NCBI GenBank assembly: GCA_020025305.1
Contig: JAHHSG010000002.1
Span: 62,001 to 126,000 of the forward strand
Direction: 5' to 3'
Length of the DNA stretch: 64,000 bases
Origin: Oscillospiraceae bacterium
Lineage (GTDB): Bacteria > Bacillota > Clostridia > Oscillospirales > Oscillospiraceae
Shown: positions 24,168-33,027 of the stretch, piece by piece
How the letters are laid out: each line of letters begins with the position of its first letter
Position numbering within the stretch: the stretch's first letter is position 1
Notes under the pieces: model-generated
The model's database searches: none
What the model was told of the DNA's origin: nothing
What the model saw: only the letters and a program-made list of their open reading frames with translations
Translations under genes and position numbers: made by a program

Positions 24168-25532
24168 ATGTGCGATACCATCGCCGCCATCGCCACGGCC
24201 CAAGGCCCCAGTGCTATTGGCATACTGCGCATCACCGGGCCGGATACCTGTACCATTATGGATAGGGTGTTCCGCCCCAAAGGAAAGAGGCTTTCACAGA
24301 GGGAAAATCGAAAAATGGTGCTGGGCGATGTGCTGGATCGGGAGGGCAAGGTGATTGATCATGGCCTTGCGGTGCTGTTTCACGGCCCCAACAGCTACAC
24401 CGGGGAAGACAGCGGGGAGATCCACTGCCATGGTTCGCCTCTGGTGCTGCAGGAGGTGCTGCTGTCCCTGTTCCAAGCCGGCGCACGGCAGGCGAAAGCC
24501 GGTGAATTTACACAGCGGGCCTTTTTAAACGGACGCATGGATCTCATCGAGGCCGAGGCGGTGGCTGACCTCATTGATGCGGAGACGGCGGAAGCCGCCC
24601 GTAACGCCGCAGGACAGCTTTCCGGGACCATCAGCCGAGGGATCAATGAAATCTACGATGATTTGATGGACATTACCTCCCGGTTCTACGCCGTGGTGGA
24701 CTATCCGGATGAGGATATCGAGGACTTGCAGCGCACCACTGTGGAAAAGACACTCCGGAACTCAGAGGAGAAGCTGGGGACGCTGTTGGCCACCTTTGAC
24801 CGAGGCCGCATCATGAAACAAGGTGTACCCACGGTGATTTTGGGGCGTCCCAATGCGGGAAAATCCTCTTTACTGAATGCCCTTTTGGGCTATGACCGGG
24901 CTATCGTCACCGATGTGGCAGGCACCACCCGGGATACGGTGGAGGAGAAGGTGCTGGTGGGGCGGACGCTGCTGCGGCTCATTGACACCGCCGGCATCCG
25001 AGAGACGGCGGACGAAGTGGAGCGCATTGGCGTGGAGCGCAGCCGTGATGCGGCACGGCAGGCGGACTTGGCACTGCTGGTGCTGGACGGCTCCCAAGCG
25101 CTGACGGAAGAGGACGAGGCCGCCATAGCGGTGGCCGAGAAGGCCCCCCATCTTATGGTGGTGCGCAATAAGTGTGATCTCCCCGGCGGAGTGGATGAGG
25201 CGTATCTGCGCCGTCGATTCCCCGGTGTCAGCAGCGTCTCTGCCAAGACGGGGGAGGGACTTCCCGCGCTGGTGGAGAAAATCGAGGAAATTTATGCTGC
25301 AGGCGATGTCAAGACGGGGGAAGTGATGACAAATGCCCGGCAGGCCGAGGCAGTCGGCCGTGCGCTGGAGGCGGTGCGCCGTGCCAAAGAGGCGCTCTCG
25401 TGCGGCATGACGCCGGATGTGATCCTCACGGAGGGAGAACAGGCGCTGGCGGCGCTGGGGGAGCTTAACGGCAAAAGCATCCGTGAAGATCTGGTAGCCA
25501 CCATTTTTTCCCGGTTCTGCGTAGGAAAATAA
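24168..25532 (+). CDS. mnmE: tRNA-modification GTPase MnmE (TrmE)
   Basis: With MnmG, installs the 5-carboxymethylaminomethyl group on wobble U34 of tRNAs. 454 residues: a folate-binding N-terminal domain (about 1-115), a helical domain, and the inserted Ras-like G domain with GRPNAGKSSLLN (near 225), DVAGTTRDTVEE, DTAGIRETADEVE and NKCD. The catalytic C-terminal CVGK motif ends the protein. mnmG is not adjacent here. Confidence 0.97.
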   Translation: MCDTIAAIATAQGPSAIGILRITGPDTCTIMDRVFRPKGKRLSQRENRKMVLGDVLDREGKVIDHGLAVLFHGPNSYTGEDSGEIHCHGSPLVLQEVLLSLFQAGARQAKAGEFTQRAFLNGRMDLIEAEAVADLIDAETAEAARNAAGQLSGTISRGINEIYDDLMDITSRFYAVVDYPDEDIEDLQRTTVEKTLRNSEEKLGTLLATFDRGRIMKQGVPTVILGRPNAGKSSLLNALLGYDRAIVTDVAGTTRDTVEEKVLVGRTLLRLIDTAGIRETADEVERIGVERSRDAARQADLALLVLDGSQALTEEDEAAIAVAEKAPHLMVVRNKCDLPGGVDEAYLRRRFPGVSSVSAKTGEGLPALVEKIEEIYAAGDVKTGEVMTNARQAEAVGRALEAVRRAKEALSCGMTPDVILTEGEQALAALGELNGKSIREDLVATIFSRFCVGK

Positions 25533-25590
25533 AAAGCGCAGCCGTATGTAAAATATAGCGCAAATGCTACCGCTTAAAAAGTTTCAATGG

Positions 25591-25596
25591 TATAAT
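25591..25596 (+). promoter_or_regulatory. -10 element of degV
   Basis: TATAAT (25591-25596) preceded by TGG, an extended -10; the -35 region is not consensus. Confidence 0.55.
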
Positions 25597-25626
25597 GATG
25601 GAAAATATGACAAGGGAGGAATCTTC

Positions 25627-26502
25627 ATGAGCGAATATATCATTATGACGGACAGCTGCTGTGACCTGTCTGCTGCAGAGGTGGCGGAGTTGAATTTGAC
25701 CGTTGTCTCCCTATCCTTCCAAATGGACGGCGAGAGCTATTTGGATACACCGGATCATGCGGAAATGCCGATGGAGGAGTTCTATCGACGGCTGGATGCA
25801 GGAGCCCAGTGCACCACGTCTGCCGTCAGCGTGGGCCGCTTTGTGGATGCCATGCGTCCCATTTTGGAACAGGGCAAGGATATTTTGTACATCGCCTTCT
25901 CCAGCGGCCTGTCTACCACCTATCAGTCCGGCTGCATCGCCGCCGACGATCTGCGTGAGGAGTTCCCGGAGCGGAAGATCACCGTCATCGACTCCCTTTC
26001 CGCCTCCCGTGGGCAGGGAATGCTGGTGTATCGTGCCGTCCAGGAGAAGAACAAGGGCAAGACCATGGAGGAGGTCGAGTCTTTTGTCCGAGAGGCTATC
26101 CCCGGTCAGTGCCACTGGTTTACCGTGGACGACCTCTATCACCTGAAGCGTGGGGGGCGTGTCAATGCCACCACGGCGCTGGTAGGTACGATGCTGCACA
26201 TCAAGCCGGTGATGCACACCGATATTGAGGGCCACTTAACACCCGTGGGCAAAGCGCGGGGCATGAAAGGCGCTCTGAAGGCACTGGTGGATGGCATGGA
26301 GAAACTGGGCGTGGGTGATTTGAGCAAGCAGACGGTATTTATCTGTCAGGCCAATTGTCCGGACAGCGTGGAGTTCATTTCCAAGGAGCTCCATGACCGC
26401 TTCGGTGTCACAGATATTCGTTCTGAATTCATCGGCCCCGTCATTGGAAGCCATACCGGCAGCGGCACATTGGGACTGTTCTTTGTGGGACGGGAGCGGT
26501 AA
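25627..26502 (+). CDS. DegV-family fatty-acid-binding protein
   Basis: DegV proteins bind a fatty acid between two domains; some (FakB) hand it to the kinase FakA for phosphorylation. 291 residues from ATG 25627 (GGGAGG upstream). N-terminal YIIMTDSCCDLSAAEV, the SQPS-like block TTSAVSVGRF near residue 62, FSSGLSTTYQSG near 97, and the C-terminal IGPVIGSHTGSGTLGLFF carry the lipid-contact His and Thr. Whether it serves FakA cannot be judged; no fakA is in the window. Confidence 0.93.
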   Translation: MSEYIIMTDSCCDLSAAEVAELNLTVVSLSFQMDGESYLDTPDHAEMPMEEFYRRLDAGAQCTTSAVSVGRFVDAMRPILEQGKDILYIAFSSGLSTTYQSGCIAADDLREEFPERKITVIDSLSASRGQGMLVYRAVQEKNKGKTMEEVESFVREAIPGQCHWFTVDDLYHLKRGGRVNATTALVGTMLHIKPVMHTDIEGHLTPVGKARGMKGALKALVDGMEKLGVGDLSKQTVFICQANCPDSVEFISKELHDRFGVTDIRSEFIGPVIGSHTGSGTLGLFFVGRER

Positions 26503-26525
26503 GAAGGAACGGAGGATAGGCGCTT

Positions 26526-27479
26526 ATGCAGTGGATAGAATTGAAAATCGATACCACCTCGGCGGGCTTGGAGCCGGTCAGTGAACTGGTGGAGGCACAG
26601 GGAATCACCGGACTTGTCATTGACGATGAGGCGGACTTCAAGGATTTTCTGGAAAATAACCGCCAGTATTGGGACTATGTGGACGAGGAGCTTGTGCAGG
26701 AGAAGCGGGGCGTGTGTCGCATTACCTTCTATGTCTCCGCCGATGCAGAAGGCTGGGACATGGTGGCTAAGGTGCGCATCGCACTGCAGGCGCTCAAAGA
26801 GGAGCACACCGAGTATGGCTCTCTTCTCATGACCATGGCGCAGATGGACGATGCCGATTGGGAGAATAACTGGAAGCAATTTTATAAGCCGATGGAGATC
26901 GGCGAACGGCTCATCGTAGTGCCCGAGTGGGAGAAGGCCAATACCAAGGGGCGGATTCCCCTCATTTTGAATCCAGGCCTCACGTTCGGAACCGGCAGCC
27001 ATGCCACCACGCGGCTCTGCTTAACGGCGCTGGAACAGCACGTCCGGACGGGGATGCAGGTGTTGGATCTGGGCTGCGGCAGTGGTATTTTGTCCATCGC
27101 AGCGCTGCTGCTGGGCGCACAGCACGCTTTTGCCTGCGATATTGATGAAAAGTGCGTGGATGTGGCCTATGAGAATGCGGCCCTCAACAACATTGGGAAG
27201 GATCGCTATACCGTGCGCTGGGGCGATGTGCTGTCGGATACCCGGCTCCAAAAAGAGATGGGCGGCCAGTACGATATCATCGTTGCCAATATTGTGGCAG
27301 ATGTGATTATGAGCCTTTCACCGCAGGTGCGCCCCTTCCTGAAAGAGGGAGGCTTGTTCCTCACCTCCGGCATTATTGATGACCGGGCAGCAGAGGTGGT
27401 GGAGAAACTCCGGGCCGATGGCTGGGAGATTCTGGAGCAGCGCCACAGTGAGGGATGGTACTCTTTCCTTTGCAGATGA
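26526..27479 (+). CDS. prmA: ribosomal protein L11 methyltransferase
   Basis: Trimethylates ribosomal protein L11 using SAM. The 317-residue protein has a small N-terminal substrate-recognition domain (about 1-60 with IELKIDTTSAGLEPV), a linker region with NWKQFYKPMEIGERLIVVP, the GTGSHATTRLCL block and SAM motif I VLDLGCGSGILSIAA near 178. It ends with NIVADVIMSL. It follows degV by 23 bp and ends at a terminator. Confidence 0.95.
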   Translation: MQWIELKIDTTSAGLEPVSELVEAQGITGLVIDDEADFKDFLENNRQYWDYVDEELVQEKRGVCRITFYVSADAEGWDMVAKVRIALQALKEEHTEYGSLLMTMAQMDDADWENNWKQFYKPMEIGERLIVVPEWEKANTKGRIPLILNPGLTFGTGSHATTRLCLTALEQHVRTGMQVLDLGCGSGILSIAALLLGAQHAFACDIDEKCVDVAYENAALNNIGKDRYTVRWGDVLSDTRLQKEMGGQYDIIVANIVADVIMSLSPQVRPFLKEGGLFLTSGIIDDRAAEVVEKLRADGWEILEQRHSEGWYSFLCR

Positions 27480-27497
27480 TGGCTCCATAACTGAAAA

Positions 27498-27530
27498 AAA
27501 AGTACCTGCGATGCCGCAGGTACTTTTTTG
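27498..27530 (+). terminator. terminator of degV-prmA
   Basis: AAGTACCTGCG-ATGC-CGCAGGTACTT with flanking A and T runs. Confidence 0.93.
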
Positions 27531-27700
27531 CCCCTGGGGATGGGGACAGGGGCGCAGGGGTTTGTCTCAGATCAGCCCAGGAGCGCATCTTTACAAATTG
27601 TTCATTTACGTTTCATGATTCCGCAAAAAATAGACGTTATAGTATAATCACACAAAGGGATACTTCCTATGTGATTTCTCTCTCTCCTAACAACACAGCC
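27531..27700. other. intergenic stretch with a lone -10-like box
   Basis: No gene seen. A TATAAT at about 27641-27646 (AGTATAATC) points to the right but lacks a good -35. Anything transcribed from it would hit the palindromic terminator at 27701-27734 within 90 nt. The stretch shows no coding frame of note. Confidence 0.4.
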
Positions 27701-27734
27701 AAAAGAGCCTTTCGCTATAGCGAAAGGCTCTTTT
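27701..27734. terminator. bidirectional terminator after the MATE gene
   Basis: Perfect 34-bp palindrome of AAAAGAGCCTTTCGCTA and its complement, A-tract on one side and T-tract on the other. It serves the minus-strand MATE gene ending at 27788. Confidence 0.92.
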
Positions 27735-27787
27735 GCGTTTGATGGCTGCCTTCTTTTGCAGACGCATGAGAAGGCAGTATTGTTTCT

Positions 27788-29176
27788 CTATTCGCCCGCA
27801 GCAGACGGCGCATGGCGCTGCCGCAGCTGCGCCATGGCCTTTTTGAACGTGACAGCAAAAATGGAAGCGGTAAAAAGCACCGCCAAAAAATCTGCCACAG
27901 GCTCGGCCAGATAGACACCCATGGTAGGGTTACTTACCACATGGGGCAGCAGATAAATGAGGGGCAGCAGCAGGACAAATTTGCGCACAACTGCCGCGGC
28001 AATGGCCTGTTTGGCGTAGCCCAACGAGGTAAAGGTCATCTGGCAGCCCATTTGAATACCGAAAATGAAGATAGCGGAGGCATAGATCCGCAGGGCCGGT
28101 GCGGTGAAATTCAGCAGCGCCGGGTCGGGAGTGAACAGGCGGGCAAAGCCACGTGGTGTGATCATAATGGCAGCCCACAGCGTTACAGAATAGAGGAGAC
28201 CGGAAAGCAGCAGCAGCCAGAAGGATTGTTTCACCCGATCGGCGTTTCCTGCGCCGTAGTTATAACTGGTGATGGGCTGGGCACCTTGGGCAAGACCTTG
28301 CAGGGGCAGCATGGCAAGCATCATCACGCTGCTGAGGATGGTCATAGCACCCACGGCAATATTGCCGCCGTAGAGGCGTAACGAGACGTTAAAGCACACG
28401 GAGATGACACTCTCGCTGCCCTGCATGATAAAAGCAGCCGTCCCCAGCGCCACACAGGGCAGAATAATGCGCGGCGTAAGTCCCATATAGCGGATGCGCA
28501 GTTTCAGCGCCGTTTTTTTGCTGAAGAGAAAACACAAGACCCATACGCCGGAAATGGCTTGGGAGACAATGGTGGCCAATGCCGCACCCCGCACACCCAT
28601 CTGCAGACCGAAGATAAAAAGGGGATCGAGGAGAATATTGCATACAGCGCCGATGACCACGGAGAGCATGGAGATTTTGGTAAAGCCCTGTGCGGTAATA
28701 AATGCGTTCATGCCCAGCGTCAGCTGGACAAAAATGGTGCCCACGGCGTAGATGTTCATGTAGGCTACGGCGTATTCGATGGTGTCCTCCGTAGCACCGA
28801 AGGCCATGAGCAGCTCCCGATTCCAGATCAGCAGCACCGTGGTGAGCACAACGGAGAGCACCAGCAGCAGCGTAAAACAATTGGCCATGATCTTCTCTGC
28901 AAAATCCGGATTCTTTTTTCCCATATAGACGGATACGCGGGGAGCCCCTCCGGAGCTGACAAGGGCGGCAAAGGCGGACACCAGCATGATGATGGGCATA
29001 CAAACACCCATTCCGGTGAAGGCCAGTGAACCGTCGCCGGGGATATGACCAATGTAGATGCGATCCACGATGTTGTAGAGCATATTGATGAGCTGTGCCA
29101 CCACCGTGGGGATAGACAGCTTTAAAAGGAGCTTGCCTACCGGCTCCGTGCCTAGAAAATCTTCGTTTTTATCCAT
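27788..29176 (-). CDS. MATE-family multidrug/cation exporter
   Basis: Inner-membrane antiporter, 462 residues with about twelve hydrophobic segments arranged as two six-helix halves. The N-terminal LSIPTVVAQLINMLYNIVDRIYIGH and the mid-protein QGLAQGAQPITSYNYGAGN are characteristic of the NorM/DinF-like superfamily. Substrate cannot be inferred. It is a single-gene unit between a palindromic terminator and the pnp terminator, with GGAGGATC before the ATG. Confidence 0.93.
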   Translation of the reverse strand: MDKNEDFLGTEPVGKLLLKLSIPTVVAQLINMLYNIVDRIYIGHIPGDGSLAFTGMGVCMPIIMLVSAFAALVSSGGAPRVSVYMGKKNPDFAEKIMANCFTLLLVLSVVLTTVLLIWNRELLMAFGATEDTIEYAVAYMNIYAVGTIFVQLTLGMNAFITAQGFTKISMLSVVIGAVCNILLDPLFIFGLQMGVRGAALATIVSQAISGVWVLCFLFSKKTALKLRIRYMGLTPRIILPCVALGTAAFIMQGSESVISVCFNVSLRLYGGNIAVGAMTILSSVMMLAMLPLQGLAQGAQPITSYNYGAGNADRVKQSFWLLLLSGLLYSVTLWAAIMITPRGFARLFTPDPALLNFTAPALRIYASAIFIFGIQMGCQMTFTSLGYAKQAIAAAVVRKFVLLLPLIYLLPHVVSNPTMGVYLAEPVADFLAVLFTASIFAVTFKKAMAQLRQRHAPSAAGE

Positions 29177-29373
29177 AAATGATCCTCCTGTGATGGTGCG
29201 TCATGACGGGGTGGTGTGAAAGTGAGATTGTGCTGCATGGGCGCTTGCAGCGCCGGCTCAAGTGGGATTTTCTCCAAAGGAAAAGCATTTGCTGCTGCAA
29301 GAACTGCTGAGGCTTTTGCCCGCCGGTGGTGATGGGAGAGCCTTCCCGAAATTGAACAAATCCCTTTTCACAA

Positions 29374-29407
29374 AAACACCCGTGAAACCTCGGTTTCACG
29401 GGTGTTT
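29374..29407 (-). terminator. terminator of pnp
   Basis: AAACACCCGTGAAACC and its complement (16-bp stem) with TTTTTG on the minus strand. It lies 28 bp after the pnp stop. Confidence 0.93.
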
Positions 29408-29435
29408 CACAGCCATTCAATTTGTGAAAAGCGCC

Positions 29436-31607
29436 TTACTTAATGGGCAGACCGGCGGCTTCCTTGTCGGCAATTTCCTTCAGCGCTTCCTTGCGGCTCA
29501 GGTTGACACGGCCCTTCTCGTCTACTTCGATGACCTTGACCCAAGTCATGTCACCGATCTTCAGCACATCCTCCACCTTCTCGGTGCGCTTGAACTCCAA
29601 GTCACGGATGTGGCACAGACCGTCCTTGCCGGGCGCCAGCTCAATGAAAGCACCCATCTGAGCGCCGTCACGCTTACTGGTCAGATAGCTGACCACACGG
29701 CCGTAGTAGAGAGAACCCACCTCGGGCACAAAGACGATCTCGTCAATGCACTTCTTAGCCGTGGCGCAGGACTCGGCATCGGGGGAGGCGATGTGGATGG
29801 TACCGTCGTCGTCGATGTCAATTTTGGCACCGGACTCAGCCACGATCTTCTGAATGACACTGCCACCCTTGCCAATCACGTCACGGATCTTATCCGGATC
29901 AATATGCATGGTCAGCATCTTGGGAGCGTACTTGCTCACCTCGGCGCGGGGCTCGGCAATGCAGGGCAGCATGATCTGGTCGAGGATCTGTACACGGGCA
30001 TCGTAGGTGATGTCCAGAGCATTCTCGATAATCTCCATGGTCAGACCGTCGTTCTTCAGATCCATCTGGATGGCGGTGATGCCCTTCTTGGTGCCTGCCA
30101 CCTTGAAGTCCATCTCGCCGTGGAAGTCCTCCACGCCCTGAATGTCAATGAAGGTGGTAAAGCTGCCGTCGTCATCCTGAATGAGGCCGCAGGAAATACC
30201 AGCCACAGGTGCCTTGATAGGCACACCGGCGTCCATCAGAGCCAAGGTAGAGCCGCAGATGGAGCCCTGAGAGGTGGAACCGTTGGAGGAGACCACCTCG
30301 GAGACCACGCGGATGGCGTAGGGGAACTCCTCCACGGAGGGGATCACGGGCAGCAGAGCACGCTCCGCCAGTGCTCCGTGACCGATCTCACGGCGTCCGG
30401 GGCTGCGGGCAGGCTTGGCCTCACCCACGGAGTAGCCGGGGAAGTTGTAGTGGTGCATATAGCGCTTCTCGGTCTCTTCCCAGATGGTGTCCAGCTTCTG
30501 GTTGGCGGACAGGGTATCGAGGGTAGCCACGCTGAGCACCTGGGTCTGACCACGGGTAAAGAGGCCGCTGCCGTGAGCGCGGGGCAGCAAACCCACCTCG
30601 GCGGCCAGAGGACGGATCTCGTTCTTGGCACGGCCATCCACACGGTGGCCTTCCAGCAGCCAAGCCTTCACGATCTTCTTCTGGAACTTGTAGGTGATCT
30701 CGTCCAGATACTGATCCATCTCCGGATAGTCCTCCAGGAAGAGGTCATGCCACTTCTCAATGAGCTGGTTCCAGCGGGCCTCGCGGACGTTCTTGTCATC
30801 GGTATCCATGGCGGCCTTGGCGTCGTCCATGGTAGCCTCCACGATCTTGTTGAACAGCTCCTCGTTGAAATCGGCGTGCGGATACTCAAACTTAGGCTTG
30901 CCAATCTCGCTGACCATCTGGTGGATGAGGGCAATCTGCTTTTGGTTTTCCTCATGGGCGGCCTTGATGGCCTCGAACATCACGTCGTTGGGAACTTCGT
31001 TGGCGCCGGCCTCGATCATCACCACCTTCTTGTCGGTGGAGACCACAGTCACGTCCAGATCACTGACCTTGCGCATTTCGGCGTCGGGGTTGATGACCAG
31101 CTTGCCGTCCACCAGACCCATCTTCACAGCGCCCACCGGGCCATTCCAGGGAATATCGGAGATGGCCAGAGCTGCGGAAGTACCGATGAGGCCGCAGATC
31201 TCGGGGGAACAATCGTGGTCAACGCTCATGACGGTGCACATCACAGACACGTCATTGCGGAAATCGTGGGGGAACAGGGGGCGAATGGGGCGGTCAATGA
31301 CACGGCTGGTCAGGATGCCCTTCTCGCCGGGGCGGCCCTCACGGCGGTTAAAGCTGCCGGGGATGCGGCCCACGGAGTACATCTTCTCCTCAAAGTCAAC
31401 GCTGAGGGGGAAGAAGTCGATGCCGTCCCGGGGACGGGCAGAGGCAGTGACAGCACACAGGACGCTGGTCTCACCATAGGTGACCATGACGGCGGCGTTG
31501 GCCAGTTCGGCCAGCTTGCCCACCTCCAGCGTCAAAGGACGGCCGGCCAAGTCCATGGAGTACTTGCGATAGTTGGGAAACTGTCTCTTGGTAATGATAG
31601 TAGACAT
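29436..31607 (-). CDS. pnp: polyribonucleotide nucleotidyltransferase (PNPase)
   Basis: Phosphorolytic 3'-to-5' exoribonuclease in RNA decay. The 723-residue protein has two RNase PH-like domains (about 10-140 and 325-460, the second with GSTSQGSICGSTLALMDAGV), a helical linker, a KH domain (IRDVIGKGGSVIQKI, near 575) and an S1 domain (YYGRVVSYL ... GRVNLSRKEAL, about 625-700). It follows rpsO by 182 bp in the classic rpsO-pnp order. Two hairpins lie in that gap. Confidence 0.98.
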   Translation of the reverse strand: MSTIITKRQFPNYRKYSMDLAGRPLTLEVGKLAELANAAVMVTYGETSVLCAVTASARPRDGIDFFPLSVDFEEKMYSVGRIPGSFNRREGRPGEKGILTSRVIDRPIRPLFPHDFRNDVSVMCTVMSVDHDCSPEICGLIGTSAALAISDIPWNGPVGAVKMGLVDGKLVINPDAEMRKVSDLDVTVVSTDKKVVMIEAGANEVPNDVMFEAIKAAHEENQKQIALIHQMVSEIGKPKFEYPHADFNEELFNKIVEATMDDAKAAMDTDDKNVREARWNQLIEKWHDLFLEDYPEMDQYLDEITYKFQKKIVKAWLLEGHRVDGRAKNEIRPLAAEVGLLPRAHGSGLFTRGQTQVLSVATLDTLSANQKLDTIWEETEKRYMHHYNFPGYSVGEAKPARSPGRREIGHGALAERALLPVIPSVEEFPYAIRVVSEVVSSNGSTSQGSICGSTLALMDAGVPIKAPVAGISCGLIQDDDGSFTTFIDIQGVEDFHGEMDFKVAGTKKGITAIQMDLKNDGLTMEIIENALDITYDARVQILDQIMLPCIAEPRAEVSKYAPKMLTMHIDPDKIRDVIGKGGSVIQKIVAESGAKIDIDDDGTIHIASPDAESCATAKKCIDEIVFVPEVGSLYYGRVVSYLTSKRDGAQMGAFIELAPGKDGLCHIRDLEFKRTEKVEDVLKIGDMTWVKVIEVDEKGRVNLSRKEALKEIADKEAAGLPIK

Positions 31608-31755
31608 GGTTGATGCTCCTTTTCAAAAATTTGTTTGTATGTGGAGCCAACCATTTAGCACTTGAAATCAGGTCAAAAGGAGATCAATTTGGCCCAATTT
31701 CAACTGCTAAAGGCTTGATAGGCCCCGCATACGCTGCGGGGAAAATGTGAAAGAA

Positions 31756-31780
31756 GGGTGGTGCGCGCCGCACACCACCC
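31756..31780 (-). terminator. hairpin after rpsO (attenuator-like)
   Basis: GGGTGGTG/CACCACCC stem followed on the minus strand by TTCTTTCAC, a poor U-tract. Probably partial termination or RNA processing between rpsO and pnp. A second hairpin, CCCCGCA/TGCGGGG, lies about 30 bp further downstream. Confidence 0.6.
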
Positions 31781-31789
31781 TGTTTTCGC

Positions 31790-32056
31790 TTACTTACGCA
31801 GACCCAGCTTGGCGATCAGAGCACGATAACGCTCGATGTCCTTCTTGGCCAGATAGTCCAGCAGACGACGGCGCTTACCGATCATCATCTGCATACCGCG
31901 ACGGCTGTGGAAGTCGTGGGGATGAACCTTCAGATGGGCGGTCAGCTGGCTGATCCGCTCGGTCAGGATAGCGACCTGCACCTCGGGGGAGCCGGTGTCC
32001 GTTGCGTGGGTACGATTAGACTCAATGATAGAAGTCTTCTGCTCTTTCTGCATCAT
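31790..32056 (-). CDS. rpsO: 30S ribosomal protein S15
   Basis: Primary 16S rRNA-binding protein of the small-subunit platform. 88 residues from ATG 32056 (AAAGGTGG about 9 nt upstream), matching the family length; the frame is open 31 codons further but without an RBS. It has the hallmark [16 protein letters not shown] and [20 protein letters not shown]. The 5' leader of about 110 nt may hold the S15 autoregulatory fold known from other bacteria. Confidence 0.97.
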   Translation of the reverse strand: MMQKEQKTSIIESNRTHATDTGSPEVQVAILTERISQLTAHLKVHPHDFHSRRGMQMMIGKRRRLLDYLAKKDIERYRALIAKLGLRK

Positions 32057-32165
32057 AGTGTTGTTCCACCTTTCTTTTATGTGCGCCCGCAAACTGAGTG
32101 GACGGAGGGTGAAGCTCCGCAGGACTAAGTAAGGGGCAAATTCACGCATATTTGCGTTCTTTAAA

Positions 32166-32194
32166 AGAATAGCACAGGAATGGAAGATTGTAAA
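32166..32194 (-). promoter_or_regulatory. sigma-A promoter of rpsO-pnp
   Basis: TTTACA (32194-32189), 17-bp spacer, TATTCT (32171-32166) on the minus strand. Confidence 0.8.
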
Positions 32195-32302
32195 GGAATA
32201 TTTTGAAAAAGTACCTCCTTTTGTAAAAACGCAAACATGGCAGTGCCTCTCCCGCCCTGCATCTTATGGGTGTTTTACGGCAGAGGGCAGGGAAGAGAGG
32301 CG

Positions 32303-32494
32303 TCAGGGCTGCAGCTGGATGGCGGAGGTGGGGCAGCTGTCCGCTGCTGCCTGCACACTTGCCATGCAGTCTTCCGGCACCGCTTCGGTGGTGGCCTGCG
32401 CCGCCTCGCCCTCCAGCATGGAAAAGACAACGGGGCAGAGGGAGACACACAGGCCGCAGCGCAGGCAGGCCTGTCGATCAATGGCTGCTTTCAT
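32303..32494 (-). CDS. single-cluster 4Fe-4S ferredoxin
   Basis: Small soluble electron carrier of 63 residues. Cys10, Cys13, Cys16 and Cys54 match the four ligands of monocluster ferredoxins (CLRCGLC and SCP), while Cys20 and Cys43 sit where such proteins form a disulfide or hold a remnant second cluster. It is acidic, as expected. GGAG precedes the ATG by about 7 nt. It is monocistronic and divergent from the gntR-ABC operon. Redox partner unknown. Confidence 0.92.
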   Translation of the reverse strand: MKAAIDRQACLRCGLCVSLCPVVFSMLEGEAAQATTEAVPEDCMASVQAAADSCPTSAIQLQP

Positions 32495-32593
32495 AGTATT
32501 GCTCCTTTCAATTTAGATAGGTACAGTATGCCCCTTTGCCACGGGCTGGCATACGGCAGAGCAACTTTTTTCAAGAAAAATCCACCTGCCCTC

Positions 32594-32622
32594 TTGACAG
32601 ATGCCTGCTGTCATGATAATTT
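32594..32622 (+). promoter_or_regulatory. promoter of the gntR-ABC operon
   Basis: TTGACA (32594-32599) with TAATTT (32617-32622), 17-bp spacer. The following GTACTAATACGGTTAATAC stretch contains repeated TAATAC and may be the operator of the GntR-family repressor encoded next. Confidence 0.7.
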
Positions 32623-32667
32623 AATTGTACTAATACGGTTAATACACTCGGAAAGGAGTGAGGACGT

Positions 32668-33027
32668 GTGATCCATTTGGATTACCGGGATACCCGACCG
32701 CTTTATGAGCAGGTGCGGGACGGCTTGCGCAAGCTGATGGTCACCGGCGTATTGCAGCCGGGGGATAAGCTGCCGTCGGTAAGAGCACTGGCGATGGAGT
32801 TGGCCATCAATCCCAACACGATCCAGCGAGCCTATGGGCAGCTGGAGGCGGAGGGGTATGTGGTTTCCGTCAGCGGCAAGGGGACGTTTGTAGAGGAGCT
32901 GCAGCAGCAAAATACACAGCGCCGCGCCGAGGTGGAGGAGAAGCTCCGCCCGCTGCGGGAGGAGCTGCGCAGTTTGGGCATGACCGCCGCGGAGTGGGCG
33001 GCTCTGTGGGAAGGAGGCAATCGCTGA
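32668..33027 (+). CDS. GntR-family regulator, YtrA type
   Basis: 119-residue repressor with an N-terminal winged helix (PLYEQVRDGLRKLMVTGVLQPGDKLPSVR and INPNTIQRAYGQLEAEGYV) and a short helical tail instead of a large ligand domain, the YtrA subfamily layout. It starts with GTG at 32668 behind GAAAGGAG. It overlaps the ABC ATPase start by 1 nt (TGATG). YtrA-type regulators usually repress their own ABC operon, often under cell-envelope stress. Confidence 0.9.
   Translation: MIHLDYRDTRPLYEQVRDGLRKLMVTGVLQPGDKLPSVRALAMELAINPNTIQRAYGQLEAEGYVVSVSGKGTFVEELQQQNTQRRAEVEEKLRPLREELRSLGMTAAEWAALWEGGNR

Noticed and set aside
29374..29407. Fourth parS site
   Set aside because: The hairpin contains GGTTTCACGGGTGTTT, which resembles parS but lacks the CACGTG centre; it is the pnp terminator.
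29262..31613. A 783-codon open frame on the plus strand
   Set aside because: Antisense shadow of pnp, running through its terminator; composition is artefactual.
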